Assembly: GCA_900110395.1 (NCBI GenBank)
Contig: FODP01000005.1
Span: forward strand, 182,705-246,704
Length of the DNA: 64,000 bases
Origin: Rhodospirillales bacterium URHD0017
GTDB taxonomy: Bacteria; Pseudomonadota; Alphaproteobacteria; Reyranellales; Reyranellaceae
Direction: 5' to 3'
Part shown: one piece after another, positions 26,381 through 34,425 of the stretch
How the letters are laid out: each line of letters starts with the position of its first letter
Numbering within the stretch: the first letter of the stretch is position 1
Translations under genes and position numbers: made by a program
The notes under the pieces: generated by a model
Databases searched by the model: none
Told to the model about the DNA's origin: nothing
The model's input: only the letters and a program-made list of their open reading frames with translations

Positions 26381-26681
26381 CGGACTCTTCGACGGCGAAG
26401 CCTTCGTCGCCGGTCCAACGGAAGGTGATCTTGCCGCCCTCTGTTGCCACCGCGAAGAACGACACGAATGGGTTGGCCGCGATCGCCGGCGAAAACTCCA
26501 TGCGGAAGATCTCGTTGCCGTTCCAGCTCGCGGCGAAGCGCTCGATGATGTTGCGTGGGATGAGGCGGCCGTTGGTGCCGGGCCGGAAGCCGGTCTCCAT
26601 GGGATGCAGGATCAGCGCCTTGAGCTCGATCACTTCGCCCTTCTTCGCGGTCTTGGGCGCATTGATGAGGACCTGGGTCAT
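26361..26681 (-). CDS. soxZ: SoxZ, sulfur-compound chelating carrier subunit
   Basis: This 106-residue protein starts MTQVLINAPKTAKKGEVIEL. The SoxZ pattern is KALILHPMETGFRP, FSPAIAANPFVSFF and WTGDEGFAVEES. SoxZ forms the heterodimer with SoxY that carries sulfur intermediates in the periplasm. It has no signal peptide, as usual, since it is exported with SoxY. Its ATG overlaps the soxY stop (ATGA). Confidence 0.95.
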   Translation of the reverse strand: MTQVLINAPKTAKKGEVIELKALILHPMETGFRPGTNGRLIPRNIIERFAASWNGNEIFRMEFSPAIAANPFVSFFAVATEGGKITFRWTGDEGFAVEESVAIDVA

Positions 26682-27166
26682 GTCAGGTCCTCCAGGCAGG
26701 CAGCGAGCGTCACGATCACGTCGGCGCTGGCGCTGAAGAACTCGCCTTTGCTGGTCTCGGCGATGGCCACGATCTTCTGCGAATCGCCGAGCTTGATGCG
26801 CGTGGCGACCACGGCCTTGCCATTCCTCGGGCTGAGCCGGACATCGAAGACATGCGGCTGCGGGTTCTTCTCGTTGAAGACGTGGATCGCCTTGACGTGG
26901 TCGGCCTCGCTCATCGGGCTTTCGACCGACACGGTGACCGGCACGGTATTGCCGTTCTCGATCAGGGGAGGCAGGTCGAGCGTGACGCGGCCTTCAAGGA
27001 TCGCGTTGTCGCCCACGACCTCCTTGATCGCGGCCGCCATGGCTTGCGGCGTGGCGCGCGCAGGCGAAAGCGGCAGCACGCTGACCAGGGCAGCGCCCGC
27101 AATGAAGGTCCGCCTCGTCGTCCCCTCTTTCGTCGCCTCTTTCTTCGCCTCTTTCGTCCCTGGCAT
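26678..27166 (-). CDS. soxY: SoxY-like sulfur carrier protein with an atypical C-terminus
   Basis: This 162-residue protein has a twin-arginine leader (TTRRTFIAGAALVSVLPLSP). The SoxY core is recognisable: SVESPMSEADHVKAIHVFNE, PHVFDVRLSPRNGKAVVATR and IKLGDSQKIVAIAET. True SoxY ends in a flexible GGCGG arm with the sulfur-binding Cys. Here the end is VTLAACLEDLT: a Cys at nearly the same place, but Ala for Gly and five extra residues. The lysine/glutamate-rich stretch before the leader (EAKKEATKEG) is also unusual. It may be a SoxY variant with different carrier chemistry. Confidence 0.85.
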   Translation of the reverse strand: MPGTKEAKKEATKEGTTRRTFIAGAALVSVLPLSPARATPQAMAAAIKEVVGDNAILEGRVTLDLPPLIENGNTVPVTVSVESPMSEADHVKAIHVFNEKNPQPHVFDVRLSPRNGKAVVATRIKLGDSQKIVAIAETSKGEFFSASADVIVTLAACLEDLT

Positions 27167-27168
27167 GG

Positions 27169-27612
27169 CTACTCCTTCAGGGTCGCGAGATAGGCTACGA
27201 CATCCTCGATCTGCTCGGCCGTCAAGATGGTCTTGCCCTCAAAGGGCTTGGCGACACGCTGCAGGCCTGTCGTCCGATAATAGGGCGGCATGATCGTGTC
27301 GGGATTGAGACGCGCGCCGTCGACGATGCGGAGCCGGAGCTGGGCTACCGACCAGCGCCCGCCCGCCCCCGCCAGGCTCGGTGCCAGGTTACCCTGGAAG
27401 CGCTCTTCGGGGATCGGACCACTGTGACAGAGCAGGCAGAGGCCAACGCTGCGGTTGGCGACGATGGCGCGGCCGCGGGCGGGGTCGCCCGGCTTGTCGG
27501 CGAGCGGCTGGGAAATGGCATCGCCCACAACGGTGTACGGCGACGCGCCTTGCGCCCACGCGGTGCCGGCAATGGACGCAATCAGGGCTGCCACCAGCAG
27601 GCCTGCACGCAT
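27169..27612 (-). CDS. soxX: SoxX-like mono-haem cytochrome c
   Basis: This 147-residue protein has a signal peptide (MRAGLLVAALIASIAGTAWA) and one haem site, CLLCH, near residue 53. IMPPYYRTTGL supplies the distal Met ligand, and the terminal LTAEQIEDVVAYLATL is the usual helix. Size and location fit SoxX, the partner of SoxA. ATG 27612 lies 1 base after the FccB stop, so the two are translationally close. Confidence 0.88.
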   Translation of the reverse strand: MRAGLLVAALIASIAGTAWAQGASPYTVVGDAISQPLADKPGDPARGRAIVANRSVGLCLLCHSGPIPEERFQGNLAPSLAGAGGRWSVAQLRLRIVDGARLNPDTIMPPYYRTTGLQRVAKPFEGKTILTAEQIEDVVAYLATLKE

Positions 27613-27613
27613 G

Positions 27614-28873
27614 TCAGCCGAAGACCTCGGTCGTGATGGTCTTGAACCAGCTCGAGGCAAAGAGCGCTTCCTGGCCGCGAAAGCCGCCGACCACCTCCAG
27701 CGGGCTGGTGCCGCCGGCGCCCGGGATGTCGGCCAGCACGCCCTTGTCAGGACGATAGACGCCGGCGACGGAGATGCCGTAGTCGGGCGCCACCAGGCTG
27801 TAGCAGGTGTTGATCAGGATCGGATCAACTGGCTTGCGCCCGGCCAGCAGCTCGACGATCGCCCCCGCGCAGACCTTGGCCTGGGCGTTGGCGGCGAAGG
27901 CCGACTTCGGCATGCCGCCCATGATGGCGGAATCGCCGACGACGTGGATGCCGGGCTGCAAGGTCGATTCGAAAGCGACCGGCTCGACCGGGCACCAGCC
28001 TGTGCGATCGGCGACGCCCGCCTTCTGGGCGATGGTGCCGGCCTTCTGCGGCGGGATGATGTTGGCGACCGCGGCCTTGTGGCGGGCGAAGTCGGTGACG
28101 ACGGTAAGCGTCGCGGGATCGACCGCCGTCACCTTGCCGCCCTGGCTCAGCGACACCCATTCGATCAGCCCGGGATAGAGCTGCGCCCAGGCATTCTGGA
28201 ACAGCCGCTGCTTGGAGAACGCGTCCTTGGAATCGAGGATCAGGAGCTTGGACTTCGGCTTCCAGATTTTCAGCCAATAAGCGATCAGGCTCGCCCGCTC
28301 GTAGGGGCCGGGTGGGCAGCGGAACGGATTGGCCGGCGAGGAGATCACCACCAGGCCGCCATCGTCCATCGCCTGCAGTTGCTGGCGCAGCAGCACGGTC
28401 TGGGCGCCGGCCTTCCAGGCGTGGGGCATCTTCTCGGCCGCCGCTTCGTCGTAGCCGGGCAGCGCGCCCCAGTTGATGTCAATGCCGGGCGACAGCACCA
28501 GGCGGTCGTAGGGAAGCTTGCTGCCGTCGGTGAGTGTCACGGTCTTGCCCGAGGCATCGACCGCCGTCGCCGCGGTCTGGGCCAGCACGACACCGGTCTT
28601 CTGCACGCCGTCATAGCCGAACTGCTGCTGGGAGATTTCCCGCAGCGCCGCCAGCACGTTGTTCGAGAACGGACAGGCCGTGAAGACGGGATTGGGCTCG
28701 ACCAAGGTGACGGTGAGCTTGGGCTCGAGGACCTTGAGCGTGCGCGCCGCCGTGGCACCACCGAAGCCGCCACCCACGACCACGACGCGGCCGCTGGCCT
28801 GAGCAGAGGCGATAGACGGGGCGGCAAGGCTTGCGGCGGCGGTGAGCTTCAGGAATGTGCGGCGTGTCGCCAT
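27614..28873 (-). CDS. fccB: FAD-dependent flavocytochrome c sulfide dehydrogenase subunit (FccB/SoxF type)
   Basis: This 419-residue flavoprotein has a Tat leader (MATRRTFLKLTAAASLAAPS) and the FAD motif VVVVGGGFGGATAARTL. FTACPFSNNVLA holds the first redox Cys and NTCYSLVAP the C-terminal one, as in FccB. HVVGDSAIMGGMPKSAFAAN is the FAD-site Asp region. It oxidises sulfide or polysulfide and passes electrons to a small cytochrome, here FccA at 28877-29191. Confidence 0.93.
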   Translation of the reverse strand: MATRRTFLKLTAAASLAAPSIASAQASGRVVVVGGGFGGATAARTLKVLEPKLTVTLVEPNPVFTACPFSNNVLAALREISQQQFGYDGVQKTGVVLAQTAATAVDASGKTVTLTDGSKLPYDRLVLSPGIDINWGALPGYDEAAAEKMPHAWKAGAQTVLLRQQLQAMDDGGLVVISSPANPFRCPPGPYERASLIAYWLKIWKPKSKLLILDSKDAFSKQRLFQNAWAQLYPGLIEWVSLSQGGKVTAVDPATLTVVTDFARHKAAVANIIPPQKAGTIAQKAGVADRTGWCPVEPVAFESTLQPGIHVVGDSAIMGGMPKSAFAANAQAKVCAGAIVELLAGRKPVDPILINTCYSLVAPDYGISVAGVYRPDKGVLADIPGAGGTSPLEVVGGFRGQEALFASSWFKTITTEVFG

Positions 28874-28876
28874 GGC

Positions 28877-29191
28877 CTACTCCGGCTGGGCGGCGAACCA
28901 GGCCGCGATGGCGTCGATCTGCTGATCGTCGAAGCCTTTGGCGATGCGGCCCATGACGGAGGACGGCCAGGCGCCGCTGCGATACTCGCGCATGAACTGG
29001 ACGATATCGGAGGCCTTGCGGCCGGCGATACGCGGGATGACCGAATCGGGAATGCGCTTGGCCGCGTGACAGCCCGTGCACGAGCTGGCCCCGGGCGGGC
29101 CCGCGTCCGCCGCCCGAACCGGCCCCCCTGCCAAGGAACTGGCCAGCAACAACGCGCTGGCCAGCGCCGGCAGCAGCAGGCGATGCCTCAT
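28877..29191 (-). CDS. fccA: Small c-type cytochrome (FccA/SoxE type)
   Basis: This 104-residue protein has a signal peptide (MRHRLLLPALASALLLASSL) and one haem motif (CTGCH) near residue 41. FMREYRSGAWPSSVMGRIAK supplies the distal Met. It is the cytochrome partner of FccB just downstream. It lies 4 bases from the FccB start, and its own ATG overlaps the stop of the molybdoenzyme gene (ATGA). It could equally accept electrons from that enzyme (inference). Confidence 0.88.
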   Translation of the reverse strand: MRHRLLLPALASALLLASSLAGGPVRAADAGPPGASSCTGCHAAKRIPDSVIPRIAGRKASDIVQFMREYRSGAWPSSVMGRIAKGFDDQQIDAIAAWFAAQPE

Positions 29192-31365
29192 GAAGCCTTC
29201 TTCAGCTCGTGATGCATCAGCGGCAGGTTGCGCACGCGCTTGCCGGTCGCCCGGGCAATCGCGTTCAACACGGACGGTGCAGCAACGGCGATGGTGGGCT
29301 CACCGACGCCGCCCCAGAAGTCGCCGGTCGGGACCAGCACGGTCTCGACCTTGGGCATCTCGTCCATGCGCATGACGTTGTAGCTGTCGAAGTTGGTCTG
29401 CTCGACGGCGCCGTCCTTGACGGTAATCTCGCCGTAGAGCGCCGCCGACAGGCCGTAGGCGAAGGAGCCCGCGACCTGGCGTTCGATCTGCGCCGGGTTG
29501 ACCACGTGGCCGCTATTGGTGGCCGCCGTGATCTTGTGGATCTTGAGCGCACCGTCGGCGCTCACCGAGACCTCGGCGACGCCGGCGACGTAGCTGCCGT
29601 AGCCCATGATCTGAGCGAGGCCATGGAAGTGGCCGGCCGGCAGCGGCTTGCCGTAGCCCGCCTTGTCGGCCGCCGCCTGCAGCACCGCTTTCCACTTGGG
29701 CTTGAGCATTTTCAGGCGGAAGGCGAGCGGGTCCTGCCCCGCCGCATCCGCCAGCTCGTCCATGAAGCTTTCCATGTAGACGGCGTTCTGGTTGGTGTTC
29801 ACGCCACGCCAGAAGCCCGGCGTGATGTGCGGGTTGCGCATGGCGTGGTCGATCAACAGGTTCGGCACGTCGTAGCCGTACGTCGCCTCGGGGCCGCTCG
29901 CCGCGAAGCCCTGGAACACGGCGGGATCCATGCCGTTCACCAGATTCCCCGGCAGCAGCGAGGCCAGGATCGACTGGCCCGAGATGCGCACATGCAGGCC
30001 GACCAGGTTGCCCTGGGCGTCGAGGCCGCCCGTCAGCTTGCACATGGTGGTCGGATGATACTGGCAGTGCGTCATGTCCTCTTCGCGCGACCAGATCAGC
30101 TTGACCGGCGTGCCGGGCATCTGCTTGGCGATCAGCACGGCCTGCCGCACATAGTCGGCGCGGCCGCGCCGGCCGAAGCCGCCCCCCAGCAGCATCTTGT
30201 AGACCTCGCACTGCCCCACCGGCAGGCCGGCGGCTTCCGACACGGCGGCCAGAGCCGCCTCGCCGTTCTGCGTGCCGCACCATACCTCGGCCTTGTCGGC
30301 GGTGACGCGCGCGGTGGCGTTCATCGGCTCCATGGTGACGTGGTGCTGGTAGGGGAAGCTGTAGGTCGCCGTCACCTTCTTGGCGGCACCGTCGATCGCG
30401 GCCTTGGCGTCTCCCGCCTTGTTGCCGACGAAGGCTTCACTGGCGTCGAGGCCTTCCTTCAGCATGGCGTTGATGGTCTCGGTCTGGACCTCGCCCAGCT
30501 TGCCGATGTCCCACTCAGCGGGAAGGGCCGCGAGCGCGGTGCGGGCGTTCCAGTAGGTGTCGGCGACGACGACGACGGCGTTGCCGTCGATCGCCACGAC
30601 CTTCTTCACGCCGGGCATCTTCTCGACCTTGGCGGCATCGAAGCTCTTGAGCTTACCGCCGATCACCGGACAGGCGCGCACGGTCGCGACCAGCATGCCG
30701 GGCATGGTGAAGTCGATGCCGTAGAGCTGCTTGCCCGTGACCTTGTCGACGGTGTCGAGCCGCTTGATCGGTTTGCCAGCGATCTTCCAATCCTTGGGGT
30801 CCTTGAGCTTGACCTCCTTGGGCGGCTCGAGCTGGGCCGCCGCCGCGGCGACCGCGCCGTAGGTCGTCTTCTTGCCCGAGCTGTGGGTGATGACGCCCTT
30901 GTCGACCTTCAACTCTCCGGCCGGCACCTTCCACTCGGCCGCCGCCGCCGCGAGCAGCATCTCGCGCGCCATGGCGCCGCCTTCGCGGACATACTGGTGG
31001 CTCTCGCGAATGCCACGGCTGCCGCCCGTCGAGTAGTTCTTCCAGACGCGGTTGCGCTTCACGTTCTCACCGGGCGTGGGATACTCCCAGGCGACCTTGG
31101 CCCAGTCGCACTCCAGCTCCTCGGCGACGAGCTGGCAGAGGCCGGTGAGCGTGCCCTGCCCCATCTCGGAGCGGGCGATGCGGATCATCACCTTGTCGTC
31201 GGGATGGATCACCACCCAGGCGTTGAGTTCCTTGACCGGCGACTGCGCGTCGGCGTCGGAGGGAATGGAGAAGCCGAGCGAGAAGCCACCGGCGACGGCA
31301 GCACTGCTGACCAGGAAGCCGCGCCTCTTCAGGGAATTGGCGCCAAGCGAGGTTTGAATCGTCAT
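29188..31365 (-). CDS. Xanthine dehydrogenase-family molybdopterin-binding subunit (isoquinoline 1-oxidoreductase beta-like)
   Basis: This 725-residue periplasmic protein has a Tat-like leader (LKRRGFLVSSAAVAGGFSLG). Molybdenum-site landmarks are SEMGQGTLTGLCQLVAEELE, LLGGGFGRRGRADYVRQA, FWRGVNTNQNAVYMESFMDE and GVGEPTIAVAAPSVLNAI, the last carrying the catalytic Glu. These fit the IorB-like family, whose members oxidise aldehydes or N-heterocycles and pass electrons to cytochromes. Here it is fused by overlap to FccA and Sox genes, so the true substrate may be an organosulfur compound. No SoxB or SoxCD is present. Confidence 0.9.
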   Translation of the reverse strand: MTIQTSLGANSLKRRGFLVSSAAVAGGFSLGFSIPSDADAQSPVKELNAWVVIHPDDKVMIRIARSEMGQGTLTGLCQLVAEELECDWAKVAWEYPTPGENVKRNRVWKNYSTGGSRGIRESHQYVREGGAMAREMLLAAAAAEWKVPAGELKVDKGVITHSSGKKTTYGAVAAAAAQLEPPKEVKLKDPKDWKIAGKPIKRLDTVDKVTGKQLYGIDFTMPGMLVATVRACPVIGGKLKSFDAAKVEKMPGVKKVVAIDGNAVVVVADTYWNARTALAALPAEWDIGKLGEVQTETINAMLKEGLDASEAFVGNKAGDAKAAIDGAAKKVTATYSFPYQHHVTMEPMNATARVTADKAEVWCGTQNGEAALAAVSEAAGLPVGQCEVYKMLLGGGFGRRGRADYVRQAVLIAKQMPGTPVKLIWSREEDMTHCQYHPTTMCKLTGGLDAQGNLVGLHVRISGQSILASLLPGNLVNGMDPAVFQGFAASGPEATYGYDVPNLLIDHAMRNPHITPGFWRGVNTNQNAVYMESFMDELADAAGQDPLAFRLKMLKPKWKAVLQAAADKAGYGKPLPAGHFHGLAQIMGYGSYVAGVAEVSVSADGALKIHKITAATNSGHVVNPAQIERQVAGSFAYGLSAALYGEITVKDGAVEQTNFDSYNVMRMDEMPKVETVLVPTGDFWGGVGEPTIAVAAPSVLNAIARATGKRVRNLPLMHHELKKAS

Positions 31366-31380
31366 GATCGCATCCTCCCT

Positions 31381-31830
31381 TTAGGCCTTCGCCGCGGCGA
31401 GGATCGCCTCACGCACCTGCACGTAGGTGCCGCAGCGACAGACGTTGGTCATGGCCGCGTCGATGTCGGCGTCGGTCGGGTTGGGCTTGGCCGCCAGCAG
31501 CGCCGTCGCCGCCATCACCATGCCGCTCTGGCAGTAGCCGCACTGGGGCACGTCGGACGCCACCCAGGCCGCCTGGATCTTGTTCAGCTTGCCGTCGGTC
31601 GCCAAGCCTTCGACTGTAACCACTTTCTTGGCGCCAACCGAGTTCACCGGCACCTGGCAGGAGCGCGTCGCCACACCGTCGATATGAACCGTGCAGGCGC
31701 CGCATTGGGCGATGCCGCAGCCGTACTTGGTGCCGGTGAGACCGAGCTGTTCACGCAGCACCCACAGAAGCGGCGTGCGCGGATCGGCATTGTGATTCAG
31801 GGCCTTGCCATTGACGTTGATGACAGCCAT
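31381..31830 (-). CDS. Two-[2Fe-2S] small subunit of the molybdoenzyme (isoquinoline 1-oxidoreductase alpha-like)
   Basis: This is a 149-residue protein. The plant-type [2Fe-2S] ligands are [15 protein letters not shown] with a later Cys; the second cluster has [10 protein letters not shown] and VCRCGTY. It has no signal peptide, as is usual for a subunit exported with the Tat-bearing large subunit. It is first in the cluster that reads on to soxA. It starts [20 protein letters not shown] after a GGGAGAGCGGG site. Confidence 0.92.
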   Translation of the reverse strand: MAVINVNGKALNHNADPRTPLLWVLREQLGLTGTKYGCGIAQCGACTVHIDGVATRSCQVPVNSVGAKKVVTVEGLATDGKLNKIQAAWVASDVPQCGYCQSGMVMAATALLAAKPNPTDADIDAAMTNVCRCGTYVQVREAILAAAKA

Positions 31831-31931
31831 CCCGCTCTCCCGTCGTTTGGAGTTGTGGCCGGGAGCCTAGCCGAGGGTTTCGCAGGCGGCCAGTGACCGG
31901 GGCGTCTTCACAGATGTGTGATGATCGTTCG

Positions 31932-33263
31932 TCAGCCGCCGAGACTCGCCTGGAAGACGCGCCGATAGTTGCCGCCCAGCAGCTTTGCCGTTTCCTCGGG
32001 CGAGAATTTGCTGCGCAGAGCGGCAGCCAGTTGCGGCAGGTCGTTGTAGTTCACCAGCGTGCTGCCTCCGGGCAGGCCAAGCAGGTCGGTGCCCAGGCCG
32101 ACATGGTTGATGCCGACGACATCGACCATGCGCGCGAAGCCGTCGGCGTAAGCCACGACGTTGGGGAAGTATCCCAGGACCGGCCAGATGCCGATGACGC
32201 CGCCGGTCGCGGCGATGGCGCGCGCGTGGTCGGGCAGGATGCGCCGCGTCCACGCCGCCGGCCGGTCGGTCAGCGAGGTGTGAGACAGCACCAGGGGCTT
32301 GGTGGTGACCGACGCCGCCTTCTTGACCAGTTCGTAGGTGCCGTGCGCCACGTCGACCACGATACCCAACTGGTTGCAGCGGCGGACCACCTCGACGCCA
32401 AACTGCGTCAGGCCGCCGTGCACGCTGGGCTCGGTCTGGATGTCGCCCAGCTCGTTGGGCCGGTAGTGCGTGAGCTGCAGATGGCGCAGTCCCCAGCGCT
32501 GATAGGCCTCGTCGAGACGCTCGATCTTGCCCTCGAGGAAGTCGCCGCCTTCCGACGAGACGATGAGCGAGGGCCGGCTGGCGCGCGCCGCATTGAGCTC
32601 CGCTGCCGTCCTGAGGATCGGCATTTGCTGCGTGCCGGCCAGCGCATGGAGCTGTTGGAAAGACCGTTGGGTGTAGTCGTAGAGCTCGCCCGGGCGCGGA
32701 TCGCGGCCCGGCCGGAGGCGGCCGTCCATGGTCTTGATGATCGGCGAATCGGCGACGACGGCGAGACAGATCGCCGAGACGCCGCCCTGGCGCATCGGCT
32801 CGGCGACGGCAGCAAAACTGCCGCGGCCGTAGGCCATCTGGATCAGATTGCGGGCGTGGCTATGGAGGTCGACCGCCGTGCCGTCGGCCTGCGCCATCGC
32901 CGGCACCACGGGCAGGCAGAAGAGCGGGCTCGCCGCCATCAGGGCACGGCGCGAGAGACCGCACTTCACTTCGGCGCCGCGGAGCTGATACCGCCAGCCG
33001 TCGGGATCGGACGAGAGCCGCCAGGTTCCGGTGAGCCGCAACTCGCCAGCCCCGAGCTTGATCGGCTGATCGGCGAAGACCTCGACCACGGCCAGTGGGT
33101 TGGCCGGCACGCAGCCCTGGCAGCAGCCGGGCTCGGCCATCAGCAGGAAATGATCGGCAGTGCGAGCGGCCAGCGGCGTGAAAGCGAAGCCGGACAATTC
33201 GACCGGCTTGCCGTGGGTGCGATCTGCGCGGGGGCTTCCGAGATCGCGCCAGTGAAGTCTCAT
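31932..33263 (-). CDS. Membrane dipeptidase (peptidase family M19) with an N-terminal extra domain
   Basis: The 443-residue frame has two parts. Residues 1-98 form a small domain (GKPVELSGFAFTPLAARTAD, AEPGCCQGCVP, VVEVFADQPIK) resembling DUF3299-like proteins and holding a Cys pair. Residues 99-443 form an M19 dipeptidase: DLHSHARNLIQ supplies zinc His ligands, SSEGGDFLEGKIERLDEAYQ the Glu, VDVAHGTYELV and LSHTSL the later His, and VGLGTDLLGLPG the Asp. A signal-like segment (LSRRALMAASPLFCLPVVPA) sits between them, at an in-frame GTG (32969). The two parts look like adjacent genes that are now one frame, or a GTG-initiated dipeptidase. Confidence 0.75.
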   Translation of the reverse strand: MRLHWRDLGSPRADRTHGKPVELSGFAFTPLAARTADHFLLMAEPGCCQGCVPANPLAVVEVFADQPIKLGAGELRLTGTWRLSSDPDGWRYQLRGAEVKCGLSRRALMAASPLFCLPVVPAMAQADGTAVDLHSHARNLIQMAYGRGSFAAVAEPMRQGGVSAICLAVVADSPIIKTMDGRLRPGRDPRPGELYDYTQRSFQQLHALAGTQQMPILRTAAELNAARASRPSLIVSSEGGDFLEGKIERLDEAYQRWGLRHLQLTHYRPNELGDIQTEPSVHGGLTQFGVEVVRRCNQLGIVVDVAHGTYELVKKAASVTTKPLVLSHTSLTDRPAAWTRRILPDHARAIAATGGVIGIWPVLGYFPNVVAYADGFARMVDVVGINHVGLGTDLLGLPGGSTLVNYNDLPQLAAALRSKFSPEETAKLLGGNYRRVFQASLGG

Positions 33264-33274
33264 CTCAGTCTCGT

Positions 33275-33353
33275 CGCTGGGGGCGCGCCGCTCCAGTGGC
33301 GCGATCGTCGTCGGTGACGCAAAGACACGCCACTGGAATGGCGCGCCCCAGCG
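33275..33353. repeat. Imperfect long palindrome related to the GCTGGGGGCGCGCCAC family
   Basis: The left arm CGCTGGGGGCGCGCCGCTCC and the right arm GGAATGGCGCGCCCCAGCG face each other around a short spacer. The arms have several mismatches. The sequence matches the 11787-11822 palindrome, so it belongs to the same repeat family. It sits between the redoxin stop and the dipeptidase start on the same strand. Confidence 0.7.
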
Positions 33354-33355
33354 GA

Positions 33356-34414
33356 CTAGAGCTTGGGCGGCGGATAATAGGGCCGGTCGCCCAGGGCTTG
33401 CACGCGTTTCCAGAAATTGGGCCCCGAGGCCTTGCCGACCTCGTCGAGATCGGCGGCCTGGCGCCACATACTCCATGAATCGGGATGAAGTGCACTCGCT
33501 GTGTTCATCTGCCGGTCTCCCTCGACCGCATCACCGTGAGCACGCAGCCATACACCCAATCTGAATCGGGCGTGTGCCTCGGCGATCTCCTTGGTCACCT
33601 TGGGCAGGCCGGCGCGCGCAGCATCTGCGGGCAGCGCGTGTCTTCCGGTCGTCACCCAGGCCCGCACGGCATTGAGATAGTCCTCGCGGGCGCGCAGCCG
33701 CGCCGCTTGGTCCTCCGGCGACATGGTGCGGGTCGTGAGGTCCATGCGCCGGAAGTGGTCGGTCGAGCCCGCGGTCTCGGGCGGCCGCACGATGCGGCCC
33801 TCCTCGTCGATCCACACGGCCTGCGGCACGTTGACCAGGTTGTAGAGATCGCTCAGGCGATGGTCGGTATCGATGAGCTGCCAGTAACTGGACTTGGCTT
33901 GCTCGATCCACGGGCGCGCGTGATCGGCGCCGCGGCTTTCCTCTGCCACGGCCACGACCATGAAACCCTTGTCCTTCAGCTCGTCGTAGAGTGCCTGCCA
34001 CACGGGCAAGTCAAAGCGGCAGCCTCACCAACTGGCCCATGTGGCGAGGAAGACCTTCTTGCCGCGCAGTTGCGAGAGCGTGCGCGGCGTGCCGTCGACA
34101 TCGGGCAGCGTGAAGTCCGGCGCCTCGAGCCCTTCGAGGGCTGTATTGCGTTCGTCGGCCGGCGCGCCCAGCGCCCAGACCTCGCCGTTTTCGGCGGCGA
34201 CCACCGGGCCGCCAAGCTTGGTCCAGAACGCCGCCACGTCTACCCGGTCACCTTTCACCGCTGCCGTCGGCAAGGGCACGCAGCGCTCGGCCAAGCACAT
34301 GCCTTCGGGTTTCAGCGTCCAGCCTGTCACCTTGGCGGCATCCGCCGCGCTCATCCAGAGGCCGTCCTGGACCGAGACTTTGTGCTCGCCGGTCGGCGCG
34401 AGAATGACGGTCAT
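33356..34414 (-). CDS. Redoxin/thioredoxin-fold protein with an in-frame UGA, probable selenoprotein
   Basis: One frame runs from ATG 34414 to TAG 33356 and contains a single TGA at 34025-34027 (codon 130 of 352). The flanks are one domain: APDFTLPDVDGTPRTLSQLR, then VFLATWASW, the UGA, and GCRFDLPVWQALYDELKDKG followed by VPQAVWIDEEGRIVRPPE. In TlpA/redoxin proteins a Cys follows WASW, so the UGA stands exactly at the redox-active position and gives a U-G-C motif. No frameshift is needed. A SECIS-like hairpin lies 14 bases after the UGA. No signal peptide is seen, so it may be cytoplasmic. The C-terminal 90 residues are helical. It follows the thiamine enzyme by 11 bases. Confidence 0.8.
33994..34010 (-). 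promoter_or_regulatory. Candidate bacterial SECIS hairpin
   Basis: On the mRNA, CUUGCC pairs with GGCAGG around a CGUGU loop (six pairs, one U-G). The stem starts 14 bases after the UGA, and the loop G is about 22 bases from it. Known bacterial SECIS elements place a loop G at such a distance. The pairing was found by eye; no folding score was run. Confidence 0.5.
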
Positions 34415-34425
34415 GAGCTCCTCCG

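Noticed and set aside
29209..31896. An 895-codon open frame antisense to the molybdoenzyme genes
   Set aside because: Its composition is His/Arg/Gly-rich without protein motifs, and it lies over genes with clear domains. High GC with codon third-position bias makes such frames common.
33356..34009. Reading the redoxin as two separate genes (34025-34414 and 33356-34009)
   Set aside because: Both parts belong to one fold, and the frame is unbroken across the UGA. The second part would start at a TTG inside the motif. One UGA-containing gene is simpler.
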